A stretch of DNA of 64,000 nt from Adineta steineri (Eukaryota > Rotifera > Eurotatoria > Adinetida > Adinetidae). The stretch lies in the NCBI GenBank assembly GCA_905250115.1, contig CAJNOI010000035.1, positions 394,765-458,764 on the forward strand. Reading direction: 5' to 3'. The translations under genes and the position numbers were made by a program. Below are positions 10,300 to 22,772 of the stretch, one piece after another. Numbering within the stretch: position 1 is the stretch's first letter; each line of letters opens with the position of its first letter. The notes beneath the pieces were generated by a model. That model saw nothing but the letters and a program-made list of their open reading frames with translations, was not told the DNA's origin and ran no database searches.

Positions 10300-11943
10300 A
10301 TGAGTGTCGTAAATCTAGTCCGATATTGTTCGGTGACATCGAGATTGAGTTATTTTACAGCAAGATCTTTATTAACAGTAGAATCAACTAATTGTATGTA
10401 AAATACTAAGATTGATTATAATCAATATGAAAATATTTTATATGTAGGCGATGCTCGACGACATGCTGGTCATGCTCATTGGCAAAATATTGCAAAGACT
10501 AAATCTGCTAATGATCAACTCAAAGGACGTGTTATAGGAAAATTATCCAGTAAAATCGTTACAGCTATTAAACGTATGTATTTGTAAAGATTTGATAATC
10601 TACGATAGAGTACATCTAGTAGGAAATACATTACAAATCAATAATAAAGGACTTATAAATACAGTAGTGGCCAAAATTATAAGAACAAGCATTTCTTTCT
10701 TTTGTTCATTTTATTTTATAGTACTTTTTGTCTACCTGAAATAGTGTAAGTATCTATTTTGACGTGCTCTATCGGAATCTGAGATCAGATTTCCTTCTAT
10801 TGAATGTAAAGTTGGAGCTAGTCCAAGCTTACTAAAAATCACGATTTTTGGCTAAGAACTGGAAAATGGCAGTTTACTAGTCTTTTTGGTTGAGTAATAA
10901 AAATTGTTTTAAATTCGAACATAAATCATTTCTAAAACCTTTTTTATATAAAACTGTTTAGAATGGAATTCTCTATCTATCTCATTTTCGAGTCAAATTT
11001 ATCTATCTTTGATACAAAATACTCTTTTTGTTCTTATAATTTTGGCCACTACTGTATTTCTAAGAACATAAATAGAGATGTAAATACAATTGTGTTTATC
11101 TTTTCATACTGGCGAGATTTTTCTATATTATATTTTTGAAATAATTTATTTATTTGATTTTAGTAAATGGTAATATTGTAGATCCACAATACAATGCTGT
11201 ACTACGTTCAGTACTTGAAGAATGTCGTAAAAATAATATGCCAAAAGAAACAATTGATCGATCTATTAAACGAGCTGTAAGACCCATAATGGAATTTTTC
11301 TAATGAATTAAATAAAAATATTTAGATTGCCCAAAAAGATAATACAAAACAAGCTATCTATGAATTTGTTGGTCCTGGTCGAGCATTTTGTGTTATTGAA
11401 ACTATGACCGATAATCCAAAACGTACATATAATTATCTGAATAAAAGTGCTGCTAAAATTGGGTAAAGTTAAATAGGTAACTGCAAAAAAGGATTATTAT
11501 TTTATTAAAGTATTCCAGAAATAGCGAAAGGTGGACAAATAGCTGAATTTTTTGATCAACGTGGTTATGCATGTATTGAAAAAGCAAATATAACAGAAGA
11601 AAAAGCAACTGAATTAGCTATTGAAATAAATGCTGAAGAAGTTATCGAATCAATCGATGATGATGGTGTACGAGAAGTATGGAAAGTAAGAGAAAAAGAA
11701 TTCAAGTTCTATTTCTTTCTTTCTAAAATTCATATTTTTCAGTTTCTTGGCCCACCAGCATTTTATGGACAAATGAAAGTTAATTTAACTCAACGCGGTC
11801 ATAATGTAACATGTGATGGTTCAGAATTTATACCGAAAGTGACTGTACCACTGAATGAACGCGATAAAGTATTATTACGACAAATTGTAGCCATGTTTGA
11901 AGAGTTAGACTCCGTAGAAGGTGTTCATACTAATGCTGCGTAA
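10300..11943 (+). CDS. TACO1: TACO1 / YebC-family mitochondrial translational activator
   Basis: Six exons (10300-10393, 10448-10573, 11164-11276, 11326-11462, 11511-11685, 11743-11943) encode 281 residues; human TACO1 has 297. The YebC/TACO1 hallmark AGHAHWQNIAKTKSANDQLK follows an Arg/Ser-rich presequence (MSVVNLVRYCSVTSRLSYFT) consistent with mitochondrial import. Later blocks: NNMPKETIDRSIKRA, YEFVGPGRAFCVIETMTDNP, DQRGYACIEKANITEEKATE. TACO1 promotes translation of COX1 mRNA in mitochondria, reducing ribosome stalling. Intron 2 is 590 nt, ten times the local norm, because it holds a Tc1/mariner-like insertion at 10662-11054. CTTTTAG ends 14 nt upstream of the chosen ATG. The start is supported by the presequence-like character of the first 30 residues. 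Confidence 0.93.
10662..11054. mobile_element. Non-autonomous Tc1/mariner-like element (MITE) in TACO1 intron 2
   Basis: A 393-bp element bounded by identical 27-bp terminal inverted repeats. Each starts CAGTAGTGGCCAAAATTATA and extends 7 more bases. It is flanked on both sides by TA (10660-10661 and 11055-11056). TA duplication plus CAGTNGTGGCCAAAA-type termini are the pattern of Tc1/mariner elements. There is no transposase reading frame inside. Identical termini suggest recent activity. It lies wholly inside the intron and leaves the splice sites intact. Confidence 0.88.
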
Positions 11944-12215
11944 AATAAAACTATATTTTTCTGTTTGTTTTGTTTTTGAAAAGAAAAAACAAAAGAAATT
12001 ATTCAAACAAATTAACATTTTTTTTTTGGCAATTTTTAATATATTTTATATTAAAATTAGAAATTCAGGATTTTGTTGTTTTTGATTGAATGAATTAAAC
12101 GTACTGGAAGAATTCATTTACTTTTTCTTGTATTTTTGATTAATATAGAATTAGTAATGCAAGAAAAATTTCTTTTTCTATATTTATTTTAAGTAAAATT
12201 TCATTATACAGACAT

Positions 12216-12950
12216 TTAAGAATGACTATTTGAACGAATTTTAGTACTATCTGTTCCATCATTTGATGATGATGTAATTGATATTTCAGTAAGTTCAGCA
12301 ATACAATGTTGTTTATCATCGGATTGATGTTTTGGATTAACACGATTATTTCGTACGAATGAATATAATCCTGATGATGTTTTATTATTATTATTATTGT
12401 GTTTTGTATTGGAATTATTTCCATCGTTTAGATTCGTAGTTGAAGAACGATTTGGAGATTTTTTATCAATATAATCAGCTATAGTTTTACGAAATAATGC
12501 TATAATATTTTCCGGTGTTGATAATTTTGTTTGAACACGTATTTGACGTCGAAATTGATTGATAATCAATGTACAATCTTCAGCTAAGACATTACGTATT
12601 AATTCACTTAATTCCATTTTAATAATATCCGATAAATGATATGTTTCATTTGTTGTTTGAAATAAATTATTATTCGGTGTTAACCATGAATAATCGACTG
12701 ATGAATGTCGTTTTGTTGTTGTTGGTGGTAAAACATTTAACGATGAATTATATGTTGATAAATATGATCCACCAGTTGAACTATTTAACATATGAGAATT
12801 TTGTGATATTGTAGTTAAACAATTTCGACATTGACTTTCAAGTTCATCTAATAAAGTTTCAGCTATTGCATTTCTATCTGTATATGTATACAAAGTTGAA
12901 TGAGTTTCATTTGATGTTGAATATCGACGAAATAAATTACTAAATGCCAT
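12216..12950 (-). CDS. RD3-domain protein (retinal degeneration 3 family)
   Basis: A single exon of 244 residues. The conserved RD3 core is visible: an N-terminal helix (AIAETLLDELESQCRNC), then SVDYSWLTPNNN, followed by helices SDIIKMELSELIRNVLAEDC, TLIINQFRRQIRVQ and PENIIALFRKTIADYIDKK. In vertebrates RD3 binds and inhibits retinal guanylate cyclases and assists their traffic; RD3L is a paralogue. Whether this protein regulates a guanylate cyclase in this animal is inference. The C-terminal 80 residues are Asn/Ser-rich and low in complexity. It is convergent with TACO1 (273 bp between stops). RD3 or RD3L cannot be told apart here. Confidence 0.75.
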   Translation of the reverse strand: MAFSNLFRRYSTSNETHSTLYTYTDRNAIAETLLDELESQCRNCLTTISQNSHMLNSSTGGSYLSTYNSSLNVLPPTTTKRHSSVDYSWLTPNNNLFQTTNETYHLSDIIKMELSELIRNVLAEDCTLIINQFRRQIRVQTKLSTPENIIALFRKTIADYIDKKSPNRSSTTNLNDGNNSNTKHNNNNNKTSSGLYSFVRNNRVNPKHQSDDKQHCIAELTEISITSSSNDGTDSTKIRSNSHS

Positions 12951-15900
12951 TAGAAATTGTATGTTCTTTTAATAGAAAGACTAATGCGTCATAAAGAACT
13001 TATGCGGATATAACTAGATGACGTGAGCAAACATAAATGAAACATCTTTTTTTTTTCTTTGAAGTAGTACTCGTTTTTTTTCTCGTCTTTCTTTTTCTTC
13101 TAATTTAACATGTAAAGAATAGATTCCATATAAAAAATGACGAAGAAAAGACTACTATGTAGTTAGTCAAGATGATGAGAAAGGATTTGCGAAAGAAAAA
13201 AGAAAAAAATAAGAAGCGCAAGAGATAGATGTGTCAAATATAAATCTCATAAAAGAAAATAAGAAAAGAATTTATTTAGGAAAAGATAATTCTACCGTGA
13301 TAAAAATTATGTTATGATCTATATATATTATTTAATCAAACGAACTATTTAGAAAATCAATTATACTTAGAAAGATTTATTACATAAGTTTCTTACGGAG
13401 ACATTTATTTTTAATCAGACATTTATGAATGCATATGACAACTATTAAGATTTATTTCATTATAGTCATAAACAAAAGGAAATTCTAGTCTTTTCAATGC
13501 AATTAAAGCTAGGAATATTATGCGAAAAAATTAAAATTTAACAAAAACTTCTACTATCTATTATTTATATTAGTCATAAAATCGAGTTTAGGTTTCATAT
13601 TTGTTTGCTGAAAAATAAAATATATTGATCTACACGACTATCAGTTTATATCACCACGCAAGTGAACTGTGGAAAATAATTCACTGATTTTTGTGTTTGG
13701 AATTAGTGTATATGACAGGAGTATGAGAAACTCTGAAAAAGCAAGTACTGTTATACCTTACCTGAAAAGTTATAAGCGTGTAACTGGAATTTTAGCCTAT
13801 AGTCTTGTATGCACTAAAGAATGGTATTATATAATAAACTGTTGCCTATAGGTAGAACGCTCAGTAACTAGAATGTGCCGGAAGTTCAAGTAAAAAGTAT
13901 GTTCTATCATGAGATATTGAGTTCACAAATAAATATGAGGATCTCGATTCTTTCGTAGAATGTGAAAGGTTTTTATGAATTTAATATCTTGTAAATAGAA
14001 CATTTGTTTGGCCTGAAACTTTCAACAAATTCTAGCTCCTAGCAGACTTGGCTGTAGATCAAAGTTCACCATGATATATTGTCATATAATTCTGTAGGGC
14101 ATATAATACTTTAACCTAAAATTTGAGTAAAACCTCTATGACTTTGTAGTAAATGTTTAGGAGTATTTGTTCTTTTACAATGTTTAATATCTAAATAGGA
14201 TCCACTTTATGCATTAGTTACTCATTTTGGATGATTTTCTCGTTGATAATGAGAGTATTTGTATTAAATTTTAGAATATACTGATTAAATCATTTGTTAA
14301 CTGTTTTTCTTGATCAATACAAATTTTAATTAATATATTTACGATTAATTAATTCTTTTTTATTATCTATCTGATCAAAATCTTTCATCTGAATGATAAT
14401 ATCCATTCTTATCATATTAGTCAATATATAAAAATGATAATCACATTATTAGATTTTCGTTGCTTGAATGCAAGTTATCGATTTGTAATTTTACCTACAG
14501 CCGGATTTGAAACTTAAATGAATGCCTTCTTTTTTATATGCCTAATATTCAAAAAAATTCATCCATTCTACCATAGAAACGCTTAGAACCAACTTAAGAA
14601 CAGTGCACATAACTAGTGGTCGTCAGGGTGAATATCGTTGCACAGTTAATAACTTTCGTATAGTACACAGACATACAAAATTTCGTGTTCGAAAACGAAT
14701 TTGCACTCTTTAGAAATGATTATATAAGATGGATGTAGATGTGGATATGATGCAAGTGTCTCTAAAAAGAGAGGTGATAATATTTCTGCTCATATACACA
14801 TTCATTTATCTCTCATCAATATGCATACTCACCTTCGAGATCTAAGTATACTGAATTACTTTCTCGGATATATATATATGTCTATTTTTATTCTGATTTC
14901 TAAATTTACTAACTATCGAACTAAAATGTAGATAGCAATGAAATCAAAAGTCATTAGAACTGAGAAATGATGTGTGAATATTTAATGAACAAGTGTTATA
15001 GATGGGCGACTGTTTGACAAGTAAACATCTGTTTTAAAGGAGCTAGACAAGTATGTTACAAGCAACTGATTTATATCCATTTAAAATATTCTACCGATTT
15101 CGAGATTTATCTACAAACAAAATTTCAGATGAAATAAGTTTAGATTGATTTTAGTCATTCAAATGCATGACATTCTTTTATAACAATCTATAAAATGAAT
15201 ATTAATTGGAAAATTTCTTATTTTATTATACATAGTTATTTGAGCCTTAAATTCATTATCAACCTCCGTAGATAAAAAATAAAATATAAATTCAACAGCT
15301 CCACTTTTCTCATTTATACAGTTTAGAAAAAGGATTTAAACTGCTTACATATATTTTTTTTCTTCCTATTAGTAATTTAAGATTCAGATTAAACTTGTAC
15401 ATGAAAATAATAATCTAGCTTTAAAATAAATTTTCAAATGCTTGTTAACATATAATATTTTTTTGCTAGAAATCTATTTTTACAATTTCTAATACAAAAC
15501 GTAACAATAAGAATTTTTCATTGTCATATCATAATTTCATTTGAATAAAAGCATACAGTGTTGAATATAAATATGTATATCAAACAATCTCAGTTATCGA
15601 CATGTATAAATACGTGTTAACAGGAAATTGATCCTATTTGGTAGTAATCAAAATGTAATCATTATCTTTTCGTTGATCGAAATGTCAATAAAAAAAATCT
15701 TACTTTCTAAAATAGAATAAGAACAATTTTCTCTACATTAAATGATTAACCGAATTAGTAAGTAAATCAATATTGATTTACTTCTATTTTCACGAATAAC
15801 ACCTTTTTATGTAGGTGTAAATTAAAATGAATCATATAATAATTCGTTTATTTTTTTAGAATATTTATTTAATCAACCATTATCATGATCAACAAGTAGT

Positions 15901-16733
15901 AGTAGTCGTTCATCAAATATAAACACAACACTGAACTTTGATCATTAGCGATGGAAACATATCAATCGGATTAGACATGTTTGCTAACAAGCTTTTGAAC
16001 ATTTCATACTGAACTGTTTTGTTTGAATAGAAAAGTTATTCAGTTGACTTTTGGAACGTTCGAAAAAAAAGAAGAATGATAGAAATTGTTCGTTGATGAG
16101 AATTATTCTTATACCGTTAAAATAATCATTTATCTTTAAATCTATTTCTTTTAAGAAATTTGACAATGCTATTCGAGATCAACTATCTTAGATGAAAAAG
16201 ACGTATCTAAAAGTGTGACCGATTTGCTCAGCATGTTCGAATTTGTTAAAAAAAAGAAGAAGAAGAAGAAATTTTCTTTTTCTTTCTCGCTTTTTCTATT
16301 GATTGATACAGAAAGAAATTTGATCTTCAATGACGCAAGCATATATGCATACGCGTGCATCAAGTAAGATAAACTTATAACAATGTTTGTATCGATCATC
16401 GACTGCTAAAGCTCAGTCTCATTCCAAGAATAACAAAACAAAACACTATGTGGGCTTTTTTTTTCTTCATCTTCGTCCATCAGTTACGATCCAATTTCAA
16501 CTGATCATCATCACGCAAGTCCTTTTATTCATACACTTAACACGCTAAAGGTACATCTCATATTTCAAGTTCTTGTCTCTCTCTCTCACTTATGCATACA
16601 TAAACTACTTAATCTTAATATTGACATATCGTGCTTACTCATTTCTATATTATTAAACAAAAGAAACGTTTTTTTTTCTCCTGTATATCTGATCTTTTAA
16701 GAAAAAGAAAAAAAAAACGCGCAGAAAAAAAAA
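12951..16733. other. 3.8-kb region without genes, downstream of SIX1/2
   Basis: No open frame with coding character, no RNA gene and no clear transposon. It is AT-rich with short palindromes. It lies beyond the 3' end of the SIX gene and upstream of the RD3-domain gene, so it may hold regulatory DNA for either. Copies of a CACGCAAGT-containing motif occur at about 13649-13663 and 16503-16520. Confidence 0.5.
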
Positions 16734-17987
16734 TTAAAGTGAATGATAATCTCTTATAATAGTTGCTGATCGCGAATCAATCATGTCCGTTGATGATTTA
16801 ATTGGATGATGATGTTGATAATGTTGTTGTTGTTGTTGCTGTTGTACATGAGGAAAACAATTCGGAAAATCGATATGAAAATGTTCATTTGTATTTAAAT
16901 TTGTTGTTAAACCTAATGGTGCTCGTGTTGTTGGTTCACTATTTGTTGATCCAAGATCATCTAATGAATTCTCACCATTATGTGAAGGACTTATATCAAT
17001 CGTTTTTCTAAAAAAAGAAAATAAGACAAAAATAATATAGATTCATTTTTCTACACCTACGTGAAATCTTTTCTTCTTATCAGCATGAAATATTATCAAA
17101 AGAAATATGCGTAACTCTGATCTTCTCTCAAAGAAGAGACATTGTTTGTTATTCTCTTCAATTAGCAAGTCTTTTCTCAATATAAAAAAAATAATCAATG
17201 TCAATCAAACACACACGCACACACACACACACATATATAGAAAAACTTTTGTTTATATACACATCTGTTATTCATTAAAAAGAAAATACAACAACTTGCC
17301 TATCATTTGTTTCTGATGCTCGATCACGTTGTCGTCGATTTTTAAACCAATTTGATACTTGTGTTGTTGTTAAACTAGTTGTTTCAGCTAATTCACGTTT
17401 TTCTCTTGGTGACGGATAAGGATTATGTAGATACCAATCACGTAAAGTATTACGTGATCTTTCTTTAAAACAATAACTTGTCTCTTCTCCATCCCATATG
17501 GTACGTGGTAAAGGAAATTTTCGTCGTACACGATATTTACCAACAGCACCTAATGGTCTTCCACGTAGTTTTTCCGCTTCATTATAATGTGCTTGTAACC
17601 ACAATTGTTGTAATTGTGGATGACTACATGGTGCAAATTGATAACGTTCTAAAATATGATAAAGTTCACGATAGTTTCCTCGACGAAATGCAACAACTGC
17701 TTTTGCTTTTACAACACTTTCATGATTATGAAAATGTTCACATGTTGGTAATGTCCATAAAAAATCACCTGAAGAATAAAAAACACCAAACACTTGTTAT
17801 TCTATATTTTGTAGTTTAAAAGAAATTTACCGAGCCGTTGAATATCATTACTTTGTTGAAGTACTTCACATACACAGGCAACTTGTTCTGGAGTAAAAAT
17901 ACTACCTATTGTGTTGCTTGTTGGTGGTGTATTGATGTTAGTGAAACCAGCGGTCGTCGTTGTTGGTATCGGATTGCTTTCGAGCAT
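16734..17987 (-). CDS. SIX1/2: SIX1/SIX2-class homeobox transcription factor (sine oculis)
   Basis: Exons 17987-17831, 17768-17300 and 17007-16734 give 299 residues. The SIX domain runs from about residue 31 ([20 protein letters not shown]) through [33 protein letters not shown] and [20 protein letters not shown]. The homeodomain follows ([38 protein letters not shown], with Lys at homeodomain position 50). The block [20 protein letters not shown] is typical of the SIX1/2 group rather than SIX3/6 or SIX4/5. Such factors work with Eya and Dach in sensory and muscle development. The second intron is GC-AG (GATAG|GCAAGT); splicing there joins homeodomain-proximal sequence to a Ser/Gln/His-rich tail ([19 protein letters not shown]). 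CTTTCTTTTAG lies 11 nt upstream of the ATG. Large empty flanks fit a developmental regulator. Confidence 0.95.
17208..17233. repeat. (CA)n microsatellite in SIX intron 2
   Basis: An almost perfect AC dinucleotide run with one G interruption, inside the GC-AG intron of the SIX gene. Confidence 0.85.
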
Positions 17988-20131
17988 TAGAAAAGAACTA
18001 AAAGAAAGAACAAAAAAAAAAGATAATCGGATCCACTCTTCTTTTTGTTTTTTTGTGTAATAGTAATAGACACCAATCGATAGATGAAATAAATGTGATA
18101 GAGAGAGAACGAAATAAATGATTAATTCTTCTTTTCTCACGTATTCAATTTTAAATCAAAGGCAACACAACGAACGATAGACGAATTGAAGCACGAAAAG
18201 AAGAAAAAATCAAATCGATTCTTCTATATATAGATAGATGAATCAATGGTATAGTACTACTCAATTAAATATATGTGTATCGTCTTCAATTTCTTCTATT
18301 GATACTCATCATGTTCGATGGAAATAGGATCGAGTTTTTAATCGCATTACAACAACAACATACACATTCAGCTATGATGATCAGCCCTATTTCTCTCTCT
18401 CTCCCTCTCTCTCTCTTTCGGTCGACTTGATGGATTAAGTGGCGGACTGTGAGAATGTATACGAACGATACTCTCTCTCTCTCCCGCTCTCTCTCCCGCT
18501 CTCTCTTTCTCTTTTTCTCTCAGCGGTAATATTGGTAGTGAGGCCGACAATAATTTTGTCTCTCTCTCTAACTCTTTCTTGATTTTTTTCTTCTTCCTCG
18601 TCTATATATTGTTGTTATTGTTATTTGGCAAAAGAAAAAAAGATGATTTGCTGCAAGTCATTTTTCTTTTCTCGCTTTCGCTCTCTCTTTCTTTCCGACG
18701 ACAAATTTATGGGTGAATATGTTGAACGATAGGCGACATTAATATATGATGACAAATATGAACCAATCGGTGTATAGGAATCAGAAAAAAAGGAGAAAAG
18801 AAGAAAATTTCCTTTTTTTTATGTATATGTATATTCTTGGCATGAAACAAGTGGATCTAACGACTACACATTATGAATATAATGGTGGTAATATCAACAT
18901 CGATATTTCTTTCTTTCTTTTTCTTTCTCTTTTTTATTCGCCTTGATATCTATGTGTATATGCACCGATCATCATATATATATATATATATATACAACAT
19001 ACACTATCGCAGTGAAAAGAAGATAATTGACAGTAAACAGCTGTGCTTTATGTGTGTACACATAGATATATATAAAGAACATATTCTTGTCTATCATCAT
19101 CAAGAGTCAGTGCTATACTTGGTTCATGATGCCATCATTTTCTGAGAAGAATAGTGTATATATATGCATGCATATGTATAACGACGACATTCTCTCTCAT
19201 AGTTTTTTTCTTCTCATACACGCCAACACACATTTTGAAAGACGCATGACTCTTCTCAAATTTCAAAAAAGCAAATTTGCTTTCTTCTTCTATACGCGAC
19301 AGCTGTTGGACAAATGGCAAAATTAGAGATGCTTGTCGTTGCCGTTTATGCATTTCCATTCGATCAAGATGCGACAAGAGCATTAAATATATACAATATC
19401 AAATAAAAAGAATGTTGATGTGACATGCGCGATTGGTGACAACTTTTTTTTCTTTTATAAAAGAAATTGTATGAAATTTTTTATGATTGGTGGAAATTTA
19501 ACTAAAAAAAACGACGTAGAAACTTTTCGTTTATACTATTAATAGAAATCTGTTAGGATGAAACAGACAATTCCGATCAAAACTAAAGAAATTCTATATA
19601 AAACTGACGTTCAAAGATAAATAGCTGTTTTTTTAAAAATTAAACAGAGAAGAATGATTATTAGCTTTATCCATCTACATTCTTGTGATTATTGATGTTA
19701 TTATTAACATATTTCGGAAAGAGTTACAGCATCATTGATCATGTTCTTATCAAGTTAAATAGTTTTTAATAAATAATTAAGATTATATTCAGCAATCAAC
19801 TATAATCTATATTTCATATATAGATTAGACTATCTTTAGATTTCTTTGAATTCAACTCTTAAACTAATTTCCATGAAAATATCTTCAAATATATGCACTA
19901 GGTTAATATATCAAATAACAGTTCTATGTATAAAATTTCACGTTATTTGATGTTTCAATCAGGTTGTAGTAATTAAATTTTTCTATTTATAAATATGATT
20001 ATTTTAAGATATATTAAATTGTTTATTTATTGAATACATTCTATCTACAATTTTGTTCATTTCTCAACACTACAGGTCAGACACACCGGTGCATAAATAA
20101 GAAGAAAAAAAAACAAAATCATTATTTTGAT
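17988..20131. other. 2.1-kb upstream region of SIX1/2
   Basis: No gene found. It holds CT-rich runs (about 18391-18420 and 18470-18510), an AT-rich tract near 18977-18994 and many AG/TC microsatellite-like stretches. Short reading frames here are low complexity. It probably contains the SIX promoter; no specific sites are claimed. Confidence 0.45.
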
Positions 20132-22325
20132 CTATTTGTTTTGAACTTGTTGCATTGGCTTGACAGTATCAGAAATCTAAAAATGAAAAATTTTTTTAAT
20201 AAAAAATAATAATCGAATAGTTTTTTCTATTTACAATAATTGGACAACCAGTAAATTTAATAATATCATCTTTTGTATATCCATCAGCAATTTCAGTTAA
20301 AATTAATCCTTTTTCTGGATTTACTTCAAAAACACATTTTTCTGTTATAATTAAATCAACAACAGATTTGCCTGTTAATGGTAATGTACATTCTGGAAGG
20401 ATTTTTGATGAACCATCCTAATAAAGTATGTTATTATTATTAGTATTATTAAGGAAATATTTTACTTTTGCATTATGCTCCATTGTAACAACAACTTTTG
20501 TTCGACCACTACCAACTAAATCCATTGCGCCACCCATTCCTTTGATTAATTTTCCTGGTATCATCCAATTAGCTAAATCACCATATTGAGAAACTTGCAT
20601 TGCGCCGAGCATTGTTAAATCAATATGACCACCGCGAATCATAGCAAATGAATCATCACTTGAAAAGAATGAAGCTCCAGGGAGTACAGTGACGGTTTCT
20701 TTACCAGCATTGATTAAATCTGGATCTTCTTCTCCTTCATATGGAAATGGACCCTAAATAAAGAAAAATTGATTTTTAATCTTTATTCTCATTATTGACT
20801 TACTAAACCTAAAATACCATTTTCACTTTGTAAATGTACTGTTAAACCATTTGGAATAAAATTTGAAGCCAACATAGGAATACCTACAAATAATTTGTTA
20901 ATCTATCATTCAATGATTAGATTTACCTATTCCTAAATTAGCATACATTCCATCAGTAAATTCTAGAGCAGCTCGTCGGATAATACGTTCTCTTGCAGCA
21001 TCATCTTTTTTCTTTTTCGAACCACCTGGTTGTCCTCCAGCTGATAATGAATCTCGTTTACGTACAGTTCGACGCTAAAGACAAACAAATCTTTCTCATC
21101 TATCGTATTTTTTTATTAAAAAGATATTTCACCTCAATACGTTTTTCATATTGATTTCCTTTGATAATTCGATGTACAAATATATTTGGAATATGAATTT
21201 CATCTGGTTTTAAATCACCAACTTCAACAATTTCTTCAACTTCAACAATCGTACATTTAGCTGCTTTACACATTGTAGAATTAAAATTTCGTGCAGATTT
21301 TCTAATTTATTCACAAAAACAAGTTTTTCATAAGTCGAAATTTATTATATTTTTATCTTACTGAAATATAAGATTTCCAAGACGATCGGCTTTCCATGCT
21401 TTAACAAGAGCAAAATCACCAACAATAGCATCTTCTAATACATATTGTCGATCATTATAAATACGAATCTATATTGTATTTTCATTAGATATGTCTATTA
21501 TATAATTGATTCATTACTTCTTTTAATGGACTTTCAATAATTGGTTTTCTTGAAGTCTTATCATATTTAATTGGTGCACCACCTTGTTGAATCAATGTAC
21601 CAAAACCAGTTGGAGTGAAGAATGCTGGAATTCCGGCACCACCAGCGCGAATCTTTTCTGCTAATGTTCCCTAATATAGTTAAAAAAAAAAGAAAGGTCG
21701 TCTAACAAAACAAAAGAATTCTTTCATACCTGTGGGGTTAATTCTACTTCAAGTTCTCCATCTACAAACAAACGCAAAAAGGGAAAACTAATAAGCAGAA
21801 AAAATCTTTTAATAAACTATACTTAAGTATTGTCGTTCAAATTCTGCATTTTCACCAACATATGACGAAATCATACGCTTAATCTTTAGAAATAAAAATT
21901 AGAACGTACGAAGATATATTGAACAAAACAAACTTGTTTTGTTTTTAAAAGTAAACCAAGACCAAAATCATCAACACCACAATTATTTGAAACAACTATT
22001 AAATCTTTTTGACCAGTTTTAAGTAATGCTTTGATTAAATTTTCTGGAATACCACATAATCCAAATCCTAAATATAATATTATTATTTAAAAGAAGAGAA
22101 GAACAAAGAATCTTTTTACCTCCAACAAGTAATTTAGCACCATGTGGAATATCTTGTACAGCTTCATGAAAATCTTCGTAGATTTTTTTCTGACTTGTTG
22201 ATGTTTTTGAGAGACTTCGTATTGAATACTTAAAAGAAAACAAAGAATATAGAGAATTTTGATTATTTTATATATACCGAATATAATGTAGATCGTATAA
22301 ATGAAGATGTTACTCTTGTTAACAT
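20132..22325 (-). CDS. OXCT1: Succinyl-CoA:3-ketoacid CoA transferase, mitochondrial
   Basis: Thirteen exons (22325-22278, 22228-22120, 22067-21934, 21883-21823, 21761-21730, 21670-21518, 21468-21362, 21301-21133, 21074-20927, 20883-20804, 20753-20466, 20417-20235, 20176-20132) encode 518 residues; human OXCT1 has 520. The enzyme moves CoA from succinyl-CoA to acetoacetate, the committed step of ketone-body use in the mitochondrial matrix. The first 35 residues are Arg/Ser/Thr-rich ([20 protein letters not shown]), a presequence. The alpha-type half has [20 protein letters not shown]; the beta-type half has the catalytic glutamate in [12 protein letters not shown] (about Glu341). Further matches: [57 protein letters not shown]. 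Exon 5 is only 32 nt. The acceptor for exon 4 was set to keep KQ-IKRM, as in relatives. Confidence 0.96.
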
Positions 22326-22772
22326 GATCTAACTTTAAATAAAAAAAAATGAAATAATTTAAAATATGTTTTCTTATTTATTTTAGCAATAAAAAAAGAA
22401 TCTTATATATACACATCCACACAGATATTTATTTTGTCTTCTGTTTTTCTTTTGTCGAAGAAATTTTTAAATAAATGTGTGCATATATATGTTAAATAGA
22501 TAGTTTTGTCTTAGGATTAAATTGTTTTGCCTATAGAGTATAGAAGTTTTAAACATGTCCAAGATAAAGATAAAACAAACAGAAAAAGAAAAATAATAAC
22601 TATAGAAATAATAATCACTGTGTTTCAAGAGAAGAAGAAGAAAAACAACAACAACAACAACAACAACAACAATAATAATAATAATAATAGGATTAAAATT
22701 TGCACAGTGATACAATTAGTACGGAATGTATTTATGTGAACAGACTGAGTTTAAGAAAGGAATGATAAGATC
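22326..22772. other. Intergenic between OXCT1 start and ARFGEF 3' end, with trinucleotide repeat
   Basis: AT-rich spacer. A CAA/TAA trinucleotide repeat lies at about 22645-22689; reading frames across it are poly-Asn or poly-Val artefacts. No gene seen. Confidence 0.5.
22645..22689. repeat. (CAA)n(TAA)n microsatellite
   Basis: About eight CAA units followed by about six TAA units in the spacer between OXCT1 and ARFGEF. Confidence 0.85.

Noticed and set aside
13669..13851. 60-codon frame in the SIX/RD3 spacer
   Set aside because: No upstream signal, no domain, composition like non-coding neighbours.
17478..17819. 113-codon frame on the + strand across the SIX gene
   Set aside because: Antisense shadow of the SIX/homeodomain exon, which is far better supported.
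18368..18550. Glu/Arg-rich 60-codon minus frame
   Set aside because: Translation of a CT dinucleotide-rich tract.
22467..22739. Frames with poly-Val or poly-Asn on both strands
   Set aside because: Produced by the CAA/TAA microsatellite.
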